Shown here: positions 8,967 to 17,375 of the stretch, one piece after another
Layout of the letters: every line of letters starts with the position of its first letter
Position numbering within the stretch: position 1 is the first letter of the stretch
Assembly (NCBI RefSeq): GCF_009389585.1
Contig: NZ_VIYG01000004.1
Span: 1 to 64,000 of the forward strand
Source: Oceanobacillus sp. CFH 90083
Lineage (GTDB): Bacteria > Bacillota > Bacilli > Bacillales > Amphibacillaceae
DNA: 64,000 nt
Reading direction: 5' to 3'
The notes under the pieces: model-generated
The model's input: only the letters and a program-made list of their open reading frames with translations
Told to the model about the DNA's origin: nothing
Database searches by the model: none
Program-made: the position numbers and the translations under genes

Positions 8967-10019
8967 ATGGAAGCTTTAACTTTTTATGGTATGGAAGATC
9001 TTCGTTATGAGCAAAAGGAAAAACCGGAGCTGCAAAAAGATGATGAAGTGATTATAGAAGTAAAGTATGCAGGAATTTGCGGATCAGATTTATCCCGATA
9101 TAAAAAGATAGGTCCACTGACTCCCGGGAATATTTTTGGACATGAATGTTCAGGCGTAGTGAAGGAAATGGGAAGCAAGGTAACGAATGTACGAGCAGGA
9201 GATCGTGTTGCGGTATGTCCGCAATTAACATGCGGGGAATGTGAAGCCTGTAAATCAGGATACTTCGCAGCATGTCCAAATCTGCTCGTAATAGGAGCTA
9301 AACAGCCGGGCTGTTTTGCATCCTATACAAAAGTGCCGGCAGAAAACCTGTTAAAATTACCGGATAACATTACTTTTGAGGAAGCCGCTTTGATAGAGCC
9401 ATCCTCCGTTGTACTGCATGGTCTTTTCCAAACGCAGCTGCAGCCTGGAAAAACAGTTGCTGTGTTTGGCTGCGGCACCATTGGTTTACTTGCCTGTCAG
9501 TGGGCTAAATTGTTTGGGGCAGATAGAGTTATAGTCATTGATATCGATGCAGATAAGCTTGAACTGGCTAAAGAGCTGGGAGCAGATGAGGTTATTAAAC
9601 CGGACAAAAATGCTTCCACATATTCAAAATTAATGCAATTGACGGATGACGATGGCGTAGACTTAGCTATTGAAGCTGCTGGTTCCGTGCAAACTTCAGA
9701 AGAGGTATTTGCAGCTCCCAAAAAAGGTGGAGAAGTTTTATTCCTTGGAATTCCGTATAGTGATATTACGTTAAAAAGATTTTATTTTGAACGGATTGTC
9801 AGACAGGAATTAACGGTACGAGGGTCATGGAATGCGGTATCTGCACCGTTTCCAGGCAGAGAGTTTACAACCACACTTCAATTTCTTAAAGAAGGAAAGT
9901 TAAAAATAAAGCCGATGATATCTCATTATTTACCTTTGAAAGAAGGGCCGGATATTTTTCGAAAAATAACTGGCGGTAAAGAGAAAGCGATGAAGGTTTT
10001 GTTTGAGTTGGAGAAGTAA
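8967..10019 (+). CDS. Zinc-dependent alcohol dehydrogenase, galactitol-1-phosphate 5-dehydrogenase-like
   Basis: A medium-chain zinc dehydrogenase of 350 residues, last gene of the PTS operon. Visible motifs are GICGSD (catalytic zinc Cys), GHECSGVV, a structural zinc cluster in CPQLTCGECEACKSG, and the Rossmann turn VFGCGTIGLL. It resembles GatD-type enzymes in the spacing of these motifs. The frame is open from a TTG at 8946, but AAGGAATGA precedes the ATG at 8967, which lies four bases after the kinase stop. It differs clearly from the other dehydrogenase of the operon, so two oxidation steps or two substrates are likely. Confidence 0.85.
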   Translation: MEALTFYGMEDLRYEQKEKPELQKDDEVIIEVKYAGICGSDLSRYKKIGPLTPGNIFGHECSGVVKEMGSKVTNVRAGDRVAVCPQLTCGECEACKSGYFAACPNLLVIGAKQPGCFASYTKVPAENLLKLPDNITFEEAALIEPSSVVLHGLFQTQLQPGKTVAVFGCGTIGLLACQWAKLFGADRVIVIDIDADKLELAKELGADEVIKPDKNASTYSKLMQLTDDDGVDLAIEAAGSVQTSEEVFAAPKKGGEVLFLGIPYSDITLKRFYFERIVRQELTVRGSWNAVSAPFPGREFTTTLQFLKEGKLKIKPMISHYLPLKEGPDIFRKITGGKEKAMKVLFELEK

Positions 10020-10039
10020 GTGAAAATATTTTATAACAG

Positions 10040-10086
10040 AAAAGTAGTGAAGTAGAAAGGGTGATTTTCCATTTCACTACTTTTTT
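10040..10086 (+). terminator. Terminator of the PTS polyol operon
   Basis: AAAGTAGTGAA (10041-10051) pairs with TTTCACTACTTT from 10072, with a T-run at its 3' side. It lies just after the second dehydrogenase gene. Confidence 0.75.
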
Positions 10087-10151
10087 CATAATCGATTTTA
10101 CTAATGAATGTCCAAGGGGGGCTCTTTTTGTATGAAAGCTTCTTAGCCTAA

Positions 10152-10685
10152 CCTTCTGAATTCTTTCTATACGATGTATCGGATTATGAGGATAAAGAAG
10201 TACAATTCAATGTGTTCCTGCGAATTGTTCTGATGGTATTTCGGGACATCCGTAAAGATGATATACAAGTTGTCCTGGACACCATTTATCGATCCATCGA
10301 GTATCTGCAGCAGGTACAGGATCAGAAAACAGTAACCCAGTTCCTTGAAACACTGTTTTATTATGTATTCCGTGTCAACCAGCGACTCACAAAAAAACAT
10401 TATTATGATATAATTAACCATATCGGAAACACTTATCAAGAAGGGAGCAAATTGATAATGACTTTAGCAGAAATTTTTCTGAATGAAGGAAAAGAAGAAG
10501 GTAGAGCTGAAGCTAAAGCAGTGCTGGCTAATACTGCAATTCGATTAATCACAAAATTTGTAGCTCCACTTTCAGAAGATATAAAGAAAAAGATACACGA
10601 ACAGGAAATTAGTACGTTAGAAACAATGATGGAGCATATCGATGAATTGGAAACAATAGAAGATGTCAAACAATACTTGAAATAG
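10152..10685 (+). pseudogene. Rpn-family (PD-(D/E)XK nuclease/transposase) C-terminal remnant
   Basis: The frame is open from about 10152, just after an in-frame TAA at 10149-10151. It codes YDVSDYEDKEVQFNVFLR and onward, resembling the C-terminal half of Rpn recombination-promoting nuclease/putative transposase proteins, including the typical charged tail with EGKEEGRAEAKA. The N-terminal nuclease domain is absent and no start codon with a ribosome binding site precedes the homologous part; a GTG exists at 10212. I read it as a 5'-truncated relic. An intrinsic terminator follows at once, which suggests the whole 3' end of an old gene was kept. Confidence 0.7.
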
Positions 10686-10690
10686 AAAGG

Positions 10691-10733
10691 GGCTGCTGTA
10701 CAATTAGGTAACTGATCGTGCAGCAGCTTTTTG
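10691..10733 (+). terminator. Terminator after the Rpn remnant
   Basis: GCTGCTGTAC (10692-10701) pairs with GTGCAGCAGC (10718-10727), then TTTTT. The loop holds GGTAACTGAT, a string also found in the terminator at 14281-14321. Confidence 0.75.
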
Positions 10734-10848
10734 TGTAAGAAGTAAGTAAGAGCCAAAACATTATGATAATTCAGTAGACACGGACATATCAAAAAAAGGC
10801 TCCAATAGGGTATAATCAAATTAAAAGAACAGGGAGGGGAACACGTTT

Positions 10849-11664
10849 ATGACAAATATTATCTTTGATTTACACTCACATCATGACCGTTGCGGACACG
10901 CAGAAGGAAAGATAGAAGATTATATTCAGGCTGCCATCGAAAGAGGACTTCATTACATAGGGATTTCCGATCACTCTCCACATTTTTATGCAGAGGAAGA
11001 CCGGCTTTATCCCGGAATAACTATGGCGAAGAGTGAGCTGGACAACTACGTAAAGGAAGTATTATCTCTGAAGGAAAAGTATCAGGATAAAATCCATGTC
11101 CTATTAGGAATGGAAAGTGATTACTTTCGGGAGCATGAAGCCCTGTATAAAGAAAAATATAACCAGTATCCTTTTGACTATATTATTGGTTCTGTACATT
11201 ATGTTCATGGAAAAAGTATTTTTCAACGAGGCAGATGGGATAACTTGTCAAAACAAGAACGTTTAGAGGAAAAAGAATCCTACTACCGTTTGATACAGCA
11301 GTCTGCAAAGAGCGGAATGTTTCAGATTCTGGGTCATATTGATGCGATGAAGGGATATCTATTAGATTTTCATGATGAAAAGACACCAATGATAGATGAG
11401 ACATTAAAGATAATTGCTGATGAGAATGTGGCAATTGAAGTAAATACATCTGGTAAAAATAAAGATTGCGGCGGCTGGTATCCTTCTCATGAAATATTGG
11501 AAAGAGCGTATCATTATGGAGTGGATATTTCGTTTGGCTCTGACTCACATGTTGCTTCCCGAATTGGCGATGATTATAAAGAGGTACAGGACACATTAAG
11601 ACAAATTGGTTTCAAGGAAATGGTTTATTTCATAAAGAAGAAAAGATACACTGTGCCATTGTAA
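10849..11664 (+). CDS. hisJ: Histidinol-phosphatase, PHP family
   Basis: A 271-residue PHP-fold phosphoesterase. Metal-binding signatures are visible: DLHSHHDRCGHA at residues 7-18, GISDHSPH near 44-51, the central Glu in LGMESDY, SVHYVHG, a histidine in LGHIDAMKGY and the C-terminal FGSDSHVAS. These fit the HisJ/HisK type histidinol-phosphatase that makes histidinol from its phosphate. It is monocistronic, without other his genes nearby, which is common for this enzyme in Bacillaceae. TATAAT at 10811-10816 and GGGAGGGGA before the ATG are consistent with its own promoter. Confidence 0.85.
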   Translation: MTNIIFDLHSHHDRCGHAEGKIEDYIQAAIERGLHYIGISDHSPHFYAEEDRLYPGITMAKSELDNYVKEVLSLKEKYQDKIHVLLGMESDYFREHEALYKEKYNQYPFDYIIGSVHYVHGKSIFQRGRWDNLSKQERLEEKESYYRLIQQSAKSGMFQILGHIDAMKGYLLDFHDEKTPMIDETLKIIADENVAIEVNTSGKNKDCGGWYPSHEILERAYHYGVDISFGSDSHVASRIGDDYKEVQDTLRQIGFKEMVYFIKKKRYTVPL

Positions 11665-11680
11665 TATGTGGAGTATGGGA

Positions 11681-11720
11681 AAAGCCTGCATTCGCTAAAA
11701 TATGAGCGAATGCAGGCTTT
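11681..11720 (+). terminator. Strong hairpin after the histidinol-phosphatase gene
   Basis: AAAGCCTGCATTCGCT (11681-11696) and its perfect complement (11705-11720) form a 16-base stem with an 8-base loop. Few T follow, but the place fits a terminator. Confidence 0.65.
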
Positions 11721-11811
11721 CCTAAAAATTACAACGACATCCTTTAGAAACAGCTGTATGAATATAAAATCATGTATTTTATCAAAAAACGTTTTATATC
11801 ACGTTGACATA

Positions 11812-12994
11812 TTATTCACCTTCTAACTTCTTTCTTTTATATATAAATAAGGACAGCATGATTATTAAAATAGAACATAGTATAAGAAGTACAAATGCAA
11901 CTCTTAGAGAGAAGATATCACCTAAAATACCAACGGTTAATGGGGCAAATAGAAAAGCAGTATAGCCAAATATAGTAACTATAGATACAGCCTCACTTCG
12001 CCTTTCATTTGATATTTTTGATGCTATTGAGAAAGCAATAGGCGTAATCGGTGCTAAGGAAAAACCGATTAAAAAAAGTCCAAGGGTTGTTAAAAGTGGA
12101 GCTGGTATTACGATTAGTGTGAGTAAACCGATAAAAGCAACTACACCACAACAGAGTAATACTTTATTTTCCTTCAGTTTTACGATTAAAAAGGTACTAA
12201 CTAATAAACCAGCTAATGAAGCTATATGAAAAGTTCCGATAGCAGTTCCTCCCATGGTTGAAGAAAAATCTAAAGTCTCTCTTAAATATATTGATAAAAA
12301 ACTCTCAAGAGAATTCTCTATGAAAAAAGTAAACAAAATCAATAAACTCGGAATTAAAATACTTACCGAAATGAAGCGTTTTTTGCTTGTTTTTTTTTCT
12401 ATCTTCAGAAATTTCATTACTCATTTGATCATTAACTCTATACTCTGTTTTTATAAATAAAGATATGATACCCATCACCAAAAGCAGTACAGCTATACTA
12501 ATATAAATACTCGTGTAATCTATATCTTTACTTATCAATATTCCAGTGATAATTGAACCAATTGCAGCACCAACACTAAAGCTTGCATGCAAAGGGGTCA
12601 ATACAGGCTTATTATGGTAGTTTTCATAGTCCCCACCAAGCGTATTCGCAATGAGATCATAAAAACTGACAAAAATACCGCCTACAGCAAAAATAATTAT
12701 TAATAGATAAAAACTATCTATGAACGTTAAAGCGTAATAAAACATTCCAGTTCCAAAAAAAGCAAAAATCAAAACAACTTTTCTGCTAAATTTATCTGCT
12801 ATCTTACCACCGATGTAAATACTGAGAAGACCTACTAAAGAATGAATCATTAAACCTATACCTATTTGACTTTCACTTATCTGAATAGCTGCTACTACAT
12901 CTGCTAATAGAATTGCCCATACTCCAGTTTGTGCTCCTAAAACTAAAAATGTTAACAATAAGAAAATAAGGTAACTGTTAATTCTTTTAAACAT
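11812..12994 (-). pseudogene. MFS transporter interrupted by a one-base shift in a poly-A run
   Basis: The N-terminal half (12994 down to about 12390) and the C-terminal half (about 12390 to 11812) lie in different frames. They join at a run of nine A (minus strand, 12390-12398). Removing a single A gives one continuous frame of exactly 394 codons including stop, an MFS protein of 393 residues with about 12 membrane segments and the usual loop GGKIADKFSRK near residue 62. The family exports drugs or small metabolites; the substrate is unknown. The break may be a sequencing artefact, a true null allele, or a phase-variable switch, since slippage in such runs is frequent. GGAGAGGAG precedes the ATG. 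Confidence 0.75.
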
Positions 12995-13517
12995 ATTTAC
13001 TCCTCTCCATAATCAGGGCATTTTTACAGGATATATTGGATTATATTGAAAGCTATCTTGAGTGGAAATAAGAGCAGCAATGACAAAATATCGGTGATGG
13101 AAAATCCTTTTTAAATTCCGTCTGATGACACTGCAATCGCAATTTGAACTTCTTCATTCCTTTTTATATAATAGAATCAATTGAAAATTCGGGAGATTGA
13201 TAAATATTTTTGATTTCTTCTCCTATTTCCGCATGATAAAATGCCATTTTGGGATGATTTGGTTAAGTAGATTAATTATACCAAAAAACCAGTGTTCATG
13301 CGGATTTTTCATCCCTTTTTTCCTATTTCGAAAAAGCTGTTTTGTTGGCTTTTCAAGGTACTAAATATTGGTGAACGAACTCCTGTAGCTTTTTCCAGAT
13401 CTCTGGGGGGAAATTCTTTTTACAGTGAACTTCCTGCAAACGGGGCGGGTTGCGTAGAGTTTTAGATAGAAAGTACGAACAGCTTGATACTAAAAATAAA
13501 TGAAGGAGAATGATAGT
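12995..13517. other. Intergenic gap without recognised gene
   Basis: This 523-base stretch separates the minus-strand MFS gene from the plus-strand dehydrogenase. It is AT-rich and should hold both promoters, but no convincing promoter pair, RNA structure or open frame above 60 codons was found. Confidence 0.5.
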
Positions 13518-14270
13518 ATGCCTCATCATTTAAATGGAAAAGTAGCATTAGTTACAGGAGCTTCAAGGGGACTTGGGAAGCATATAAGTAAAACTTTGGC
13601 AGAGGCAGGGGCTATCGTTATCGTAAACTATGCTAATAATCAAGAAAATGCGCAAAATACTGTTAATTTTATTGTATCTGATGGAGGAAAAGCCGTAGCT
13701 ATTCAAGGGGATGTCCGAGATGAAGCATCGGTAGAAAGGCTTATCAAACAGGCGGAAAAGGAAACAGAAGGAAGTATTGATATATTGGTTAATAATGCTG
13801 CTGGTCCTCATCCTGTATTATCAATAGAAGAGCTTGTATGGCAAGATTATTTAGACCAGCTCGACTTTTTTGTGAAAGCGCCATTATTATTAACAAAGGC
13901 TGTCCTGCCTGGAATGAAGAGAAAGATGGCTGGACGTATTATAAATATCGGAAGTGAAGTGGTTCAATTAGGTACCCCTAATCATTCAAACTATGTCATG
14001 GCTAAAGCTGCCCAACTCGGATTGACGCGTTCTTGGGCAAATGAGCTTGGGTCTTTTGGGATTAGTGTTAACATGATTAATCCAGGATTTATACCAGTCG
14101 AAAGGCACGAGGGAGAAGACATGAGTGAGTACCTGAGAGGAGTTCCTCTTGGTAGAATGGGAGTCCCGCAAGATATAGGGAATACGGTCTTATTTCTTGC
14201 GTCAGATGCAGGAGGATTTATTACAGGACAATCGTTATCTGTAAATGGAGGAAATACTTTGGGAATATAG
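13518..14270 (+). CDS. Short-chain dehydrogenase/reductase, FabG-like
   Basis: A 250-residue SDR enzyme. The cofactor loop TGASRGLGKH lies at residues 14-23, NNAAG near 93-97, and the catalytic Ser of NIGSE together with the Tyr and Lys of YVMAK form the active site. The tail FLASDAGGFITGQSLSVNGG is typical of 3-oxoacyl-ACP reductase-like proteins. It reduces or oxidises a carbonyl with NAD(P)H; the substrate is not readable. The frame opens at an ATG at 13500, but AAGGAG at 13503-13508 serves the ATG at 13518. It appears to be a single-gene unit with a terminator right after. Confidence 0.82.
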   Translation: MPHHLNGKVALVTGASRGLGKHISKTLAEAGAIVIVNYANNQENAQNTVNFIVSDGGKAVAIQGDVRDEASVERLIKQAEKETEGSIDILVNNAAGPHPVLSIEELVWQDYLDQLDFFVKAPLLLTKAVLPGMKRKMAGRIINIGSEVVQLGTPNHSNYVMAKAAQLGLTRSWANELGSFGISVNMINPGFIPVERHEGEDMSEYLRGVPLGRMGVPQDIGNTVLFLASDAGGFITGQSLSVNGGNTLGI

Positions 14271-14280
14271 GAGGCGGGGA

Positions 14281-14321
14281 GCTGTTGCACGATCAGGTAA
14301 CTGATTGGGCAACAGCTTTTT
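14281..14321 (+). terminator. Terminator of the short-chain dehydrogenase gene
   Basis: GCTGTTGC (14281-14288) pairs with GCAACAGC (14309-14316), with an inner ATCAG/CTGAT stem, followed by TTTTT. Confidence 0.8.
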
Positions 14322-14620
14322 GGTTAATACAAAAAACAGACGACCACTATGAGTCTGTTCTTATTACTATTAACGTATTTATCAACAGGTAACACCTCAA
14401 CAACAGAAATTAAAATAAATTAGTTGTACAGGAAAATACTAGTTTCTATAAGGCTTTATAACTGATTCCTCACGGATGTAAAACGGTTACCTATTGCTTT
14501 TATCAGATTATATATTATGATGAAAATACAATGTAAAGGATTACATTCAGTTCAATTACTTTTTTGAGAGAAGATACAGCATATAAAAAAGGGATATTTA
14601 CAAGTTGAGGGGGGATTATA
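14322..14620 (+). promoter_or_regulatory. Upstream region of the LacI gene with candidate operator
   Basis: TGTAA-AGGA-TTACA at 14532-14545 is a perfect 5-4-5 inverted repeat, and GTAA/TTAC arms recur near 14478-14490. These may be operators of the LacI regulator encoded next. No other gene is seen in this stretch. Confidence 0.45.
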
Positions 14621-15604
14621 TTGCCGACAATTCAGGATGTTGCCAGACGTGCGGGAGTGTCAGTTGCTACTGTGTCACGAGTATTAAACAATCCTTCATC
14701 GGTTGCGGAATTAACACGCGAGAAAGTCAAGCAAGCGATTCGGGAATTGGATTATTCACCAAGTAGCTTAGGACGAAACTTACGGAACGCAGAAAGCAGG
14801 ATGTTATTAGTATTATTGCCGAAGATATCTAACCAATTTTATTTGAAAATTGTAGAAGGGATAGAAGAAAAAGCACTTGAACACGGTTACCATATTCTGC
14901 TTTGTCAAACCCATTCTAAAATGGAAAGGGCGAAGGTATATTTTGATTTATTAAAAAATCAATTAGCAGCAGGTGCTATTACGATGGATCCAACGATTGA
15001 CCATCAGATATTGATTGACATGGCAAAACGTTTTCCATTTGTACAATGCAGTGAATATATAAAAGCGGAGAATTTGTCTTATGTAACAATAGACAGCGAA
15101 TTAGCAGCTTACCAGGTAACAAAATATTTATTAAAGCAGGGGCATCAGCGTATAGGACTCATAAATGTCAGCGAGTATTTTTTATATGCAAGAGACAGGA
15201 GAAAAGGGTATCTTCGGGCGTTGAAGGAATTTCATATTGAACCGGAAAAAGATTGGTTTTATTCGGCGGATACTGTGTCACTCGAATCAGGACAGCAGGC
15301 TATGCGTTCTTTGCTGAATAAAAAGAAAGGGCTTACAGCGGTGTTTGCTGTTTCAGATATGTTAGCTATTGGAGCATTGAAAGAATTAAATACCAGAAAA
15401 ATTGATGTTCCCAATGAAATGGCAATAGTCGGGTTTGATAAGATTGAATTTACCAATATGACTTATCCATCTTTAACTACCGTTGCACAGCCAATGTATA
15501 AAATGGGAGAAATATCAGTGGATATGCTGATTAGAAAAATACAGGGGGAAGAAGTAGAGGATATAATCTTAGATCATGAGCTTATTTTAAGAGAGTCGAC
15601 CTGA
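14621..15604 (+). CDS. LacI-family transcriptional repressor
   Basis: A 327-residue LacI/GalR regulator. The N-terminal helix-turn-helix reads IQDVARRAGVSVATVSRVLN at about residues 3-22, followed by the hinge helix and a periplasmic-binding-protein-like effector domain (about 60-327). It starts with TTG after GAGGGGGGA. It lies directly before two sugar-binding lipoprotein genes and two permease genes, so it most likely controls sugar uptake by that ABC system. The effector would be the transported sugar or a product, by analogy with the family. Confidence 0.88.
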   Translation: MPTIQDVARRAGVSVATVSRVLNNPSSVAELTREKVKQAIRELDYSPSSLGRNLRNAESRMLLVLLPKISNQFYLKIVEGIEEKALEHGYHILLCQTHSKMERAKVYFDLLKNQLAAGAITMDPTIDHQILIDMAKRFPFVQCSEYIKAENLSYVTIDSELAAYQVTKYLLKQGHQRIGLINVSEYFLYARDRRKGYLRALKEFHIEPEKDWFYSADTVSLESGQQAMRSLLNKKKGLTAVFAVSDMLAIGALKELNTRKIDVPNEMAIVGFDKIEFTNMTYPSLTTVAQPMYKMGEISVDMLIRKIQGEEVEDIILDHELILREST

Positions 15605-15731
15605 TTGGAAAGTTACCTGTTGTCATAGTCATAAAAGGAGAGGAATTCATTCCATGTAACTTTTTCTTTTGGAATGGTTTGAATGTGTGCGTTTTGGTGT
15701 AATCATTTTTATGAAATGGGAGGAGTAAACT

Positions 15732-17036
15732 ATGGAACAAATGAAAAGAGTGTTATTAGTGAGCTTCTTGATCCTGTCAGCTCTAATAATTACTGCTTGC
15801 AGTGGAAAATCAGACTCGGAAACTACAGAAAACGAAAACAATAATGATGCTTCTGAGGAGGAACAAGTAACCATTGTCTATGCGACAGGTGTAGATACAA
15901 CGGGTGCTACGCAAAGTCAAATTGAAGCATTTGAACAAGCTCATCCACACATTAACGTGGAGTATCGTGAAATGCCGGCTGATACAGGTCAGCAGCATGA
16001 TCAATATGTAACGATGTTCAGTTCTCAAAGTTCGGAAGTGGATGTATATAATGGAGATATTATCTGGACGGCGGAGTTTGCTCAAGCCAACTATGCTTTG
16101 GAGTTAGATCGTTTTATTGAAGCAGACAGTATAGATTTGGACAGTCACTTTGAAGGCCCGATTCAAGCGGGTAATTACAATGGCAGGCAATGGGCGTTAC
16201 CGGTATATATGAATGCTTCATTTCTTTATTATCGTACGGATATAACAGACACGCCACCTGCGACTTGGGACGAATTGATTAAGCAAGCTGAAAAGATGCA
16301 AGGAGAAGAAGGAACAGAATTTGGGTATTTACTGCAAGGCTCTCAGTACGAAGGAATGGTAACCAATTTTATTGAAATTATCGCTTCTTATGGGGGAAGT
16401 GTTATTGATGAAGATAATAATGTAGTAATTAATAGCCCTGAAACCATTAAGGGATTAGAAAAATTTGCTGAAATTGTACAATCTGATTTTGTACCGGGTA
16501 ACATCTTGAATTTCCAAGAAATTGAAACAGAAAATGCATGGATTGCAGGAGATTCTGTATTTGCCCGCAATTGGACATATATGCAGTCCTCATCCAATGA
16601 CGAGGAACGCTCAGAAGTTGCAGGCAATGTAGAAATTGCACCTATTCCTGCAGGTGATGAGGGAAGCAGCTCTGCCTTAGGCGGTTGGATGGCGATGATT
16701 AACCGCTATTCTGAACACCCGGAAGAGTCATGGGAATTAGTGAAATTTTTAGCTGGTGAAGAAGGTCAAAAAATTGGAGCAATACAAGGTGCACGTGCCC
16801 CTACGATAGAATCATTATATGATGATTCAGAGGTGCAAAGTGCTGGTCCGTTATTCTCCAATCCAAGTTTTGTAGAGGGCTTGAGTGTAGCTGTTCCTCG
16901 TCCGGTATCACCTATTTATCCAGAGATTTCTGAAATTATTCAAATTGAGGTTTCCCGAGTGTTAACTGGAGAACAAACAGCTGAACAAGCGGTAGAAAAT
17001 ATGGAATCACAATTGAAAGAAGCTCTGGCAGATTAA
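15732..17036 (+). CDS. ABC transporter sugar-binding lipoprotein, family 1 (copy 1)
   Basis: A 434-residue extracellular solute-binding protein. A lipoprotein signal ends in LIITAC with the modified Cys at residue 23, then an acidic linker rich in Ser, Asn and Glu. The mature part begins QVTIVYATGVDTTG and matches the maltose/multiple-sugar-binding family in size. It is a close paralogue of the next lipoprotein; long blocks such as QSDFVPGNILNFQEIETENA are identical. A terminator follows its stop, separating it from copy 2. Ligand is unknown; a malto- or gluco-oligosaccharide or trehalose is plausible for this family. Confidence 0.88.
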   Translation: MEQMKRVLLVSFLILSALIITACSGKSDSETTENENNNDASEEEQVTIVYATGVDTTGATQSQIEAFEQAHPHINVEYREMPADTGQQHDQYVTMFSSQSSEVDVYNGDIIWTAEFAQANYALELDRFIEADSIDLDSHFEGPIQAGNYNGRQWALPVYMNASFLYYRTDITDTPPATWDELIKQAEKMQGEEGTEFGYLLQGSQYEGMVTNFIEIIASYGGSVIDEDNNVVINSPETIKGLEKFAEIVQSDFVPGNILNFQEIETENAWIAGDSVFARNWTYMQSSSNDEERSEVAGNVEIAPIPAGDEGSSSALGGWMAMINRYSEHPEESWELVKFLAGEEGQKIGAIQGARAPTIESLYDDSEVQSAGPLFSNPSFVEGLSVAVPRPVSPIYPEISEIIQIEVSRVLTGEQTAEQAVENMESQLKEALAD

Positions 17037-17043
17037 TAAAAAA

Positions 17044-17080
17044 AGTCAGGTGGACAGTAGCTTGTTCATCTGGCTTTTTT
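17044..17080 (+). terminator. Terminator between the two sugar-binding protein genes
   Basis: AGTCAGGTGGACA (17044-17056) pairs with TGTTCATCTGGCT (17063-17075) with G-U pairs, then TTTTTT. Confidence 0.75.
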
Positions 17081-17293
17081 ATATGTATCATAATTATTAC
17101 TTCTAGAAGACATACAAATGAATTACATAAAAGAGTAAAATTTTTCATTCTATAATTGGCATGTTGGATATATGGTTTTGAACAAACTAATATGATAAAA
17201 TGCCGCGTAAAGATACTGAAATAATTGGATTGAATTATTTAGTTGAGAAAATACAGTGGACATAAAGGCAGACTGAAAAATTCAGAAAAATAA

Positions 17294-17338
17294 TTGACTG
17301 AATAAAACTATCTGCTATAATAATTGTAATCGATTTCA
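17294..17338 (+). promoter_or_regulatory. Sigma-A promoter with overlapping cre/LacI operator
   Basis: TTGACT (17294-17299) and TATAAT (17316-17321) are 16 bases apart. TTGTAATCGATTTCA (17324-17338), just after the -10 box, fits the remembered cre consensus WTGNAANCGNWNNCW at all fixed positions and is also a LacI-type palindrome centred on CG. CcpA or the nearby LacI repressor could block the promoter here. The rest of 17081-17375 shows no gene. Confidence 0.65.
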
Positions 17339-17375
17339 AAGAGAGGATCGACCAACAAATAGAGGAGGGTTTGTT

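Noticed and set aside
13365-13400. String near ACTAAATATTGGTGAACGAAC as a TetR-type operator
   Set aside because: It looked familiar, but it is not palindromic and no TetR gene is nearby.
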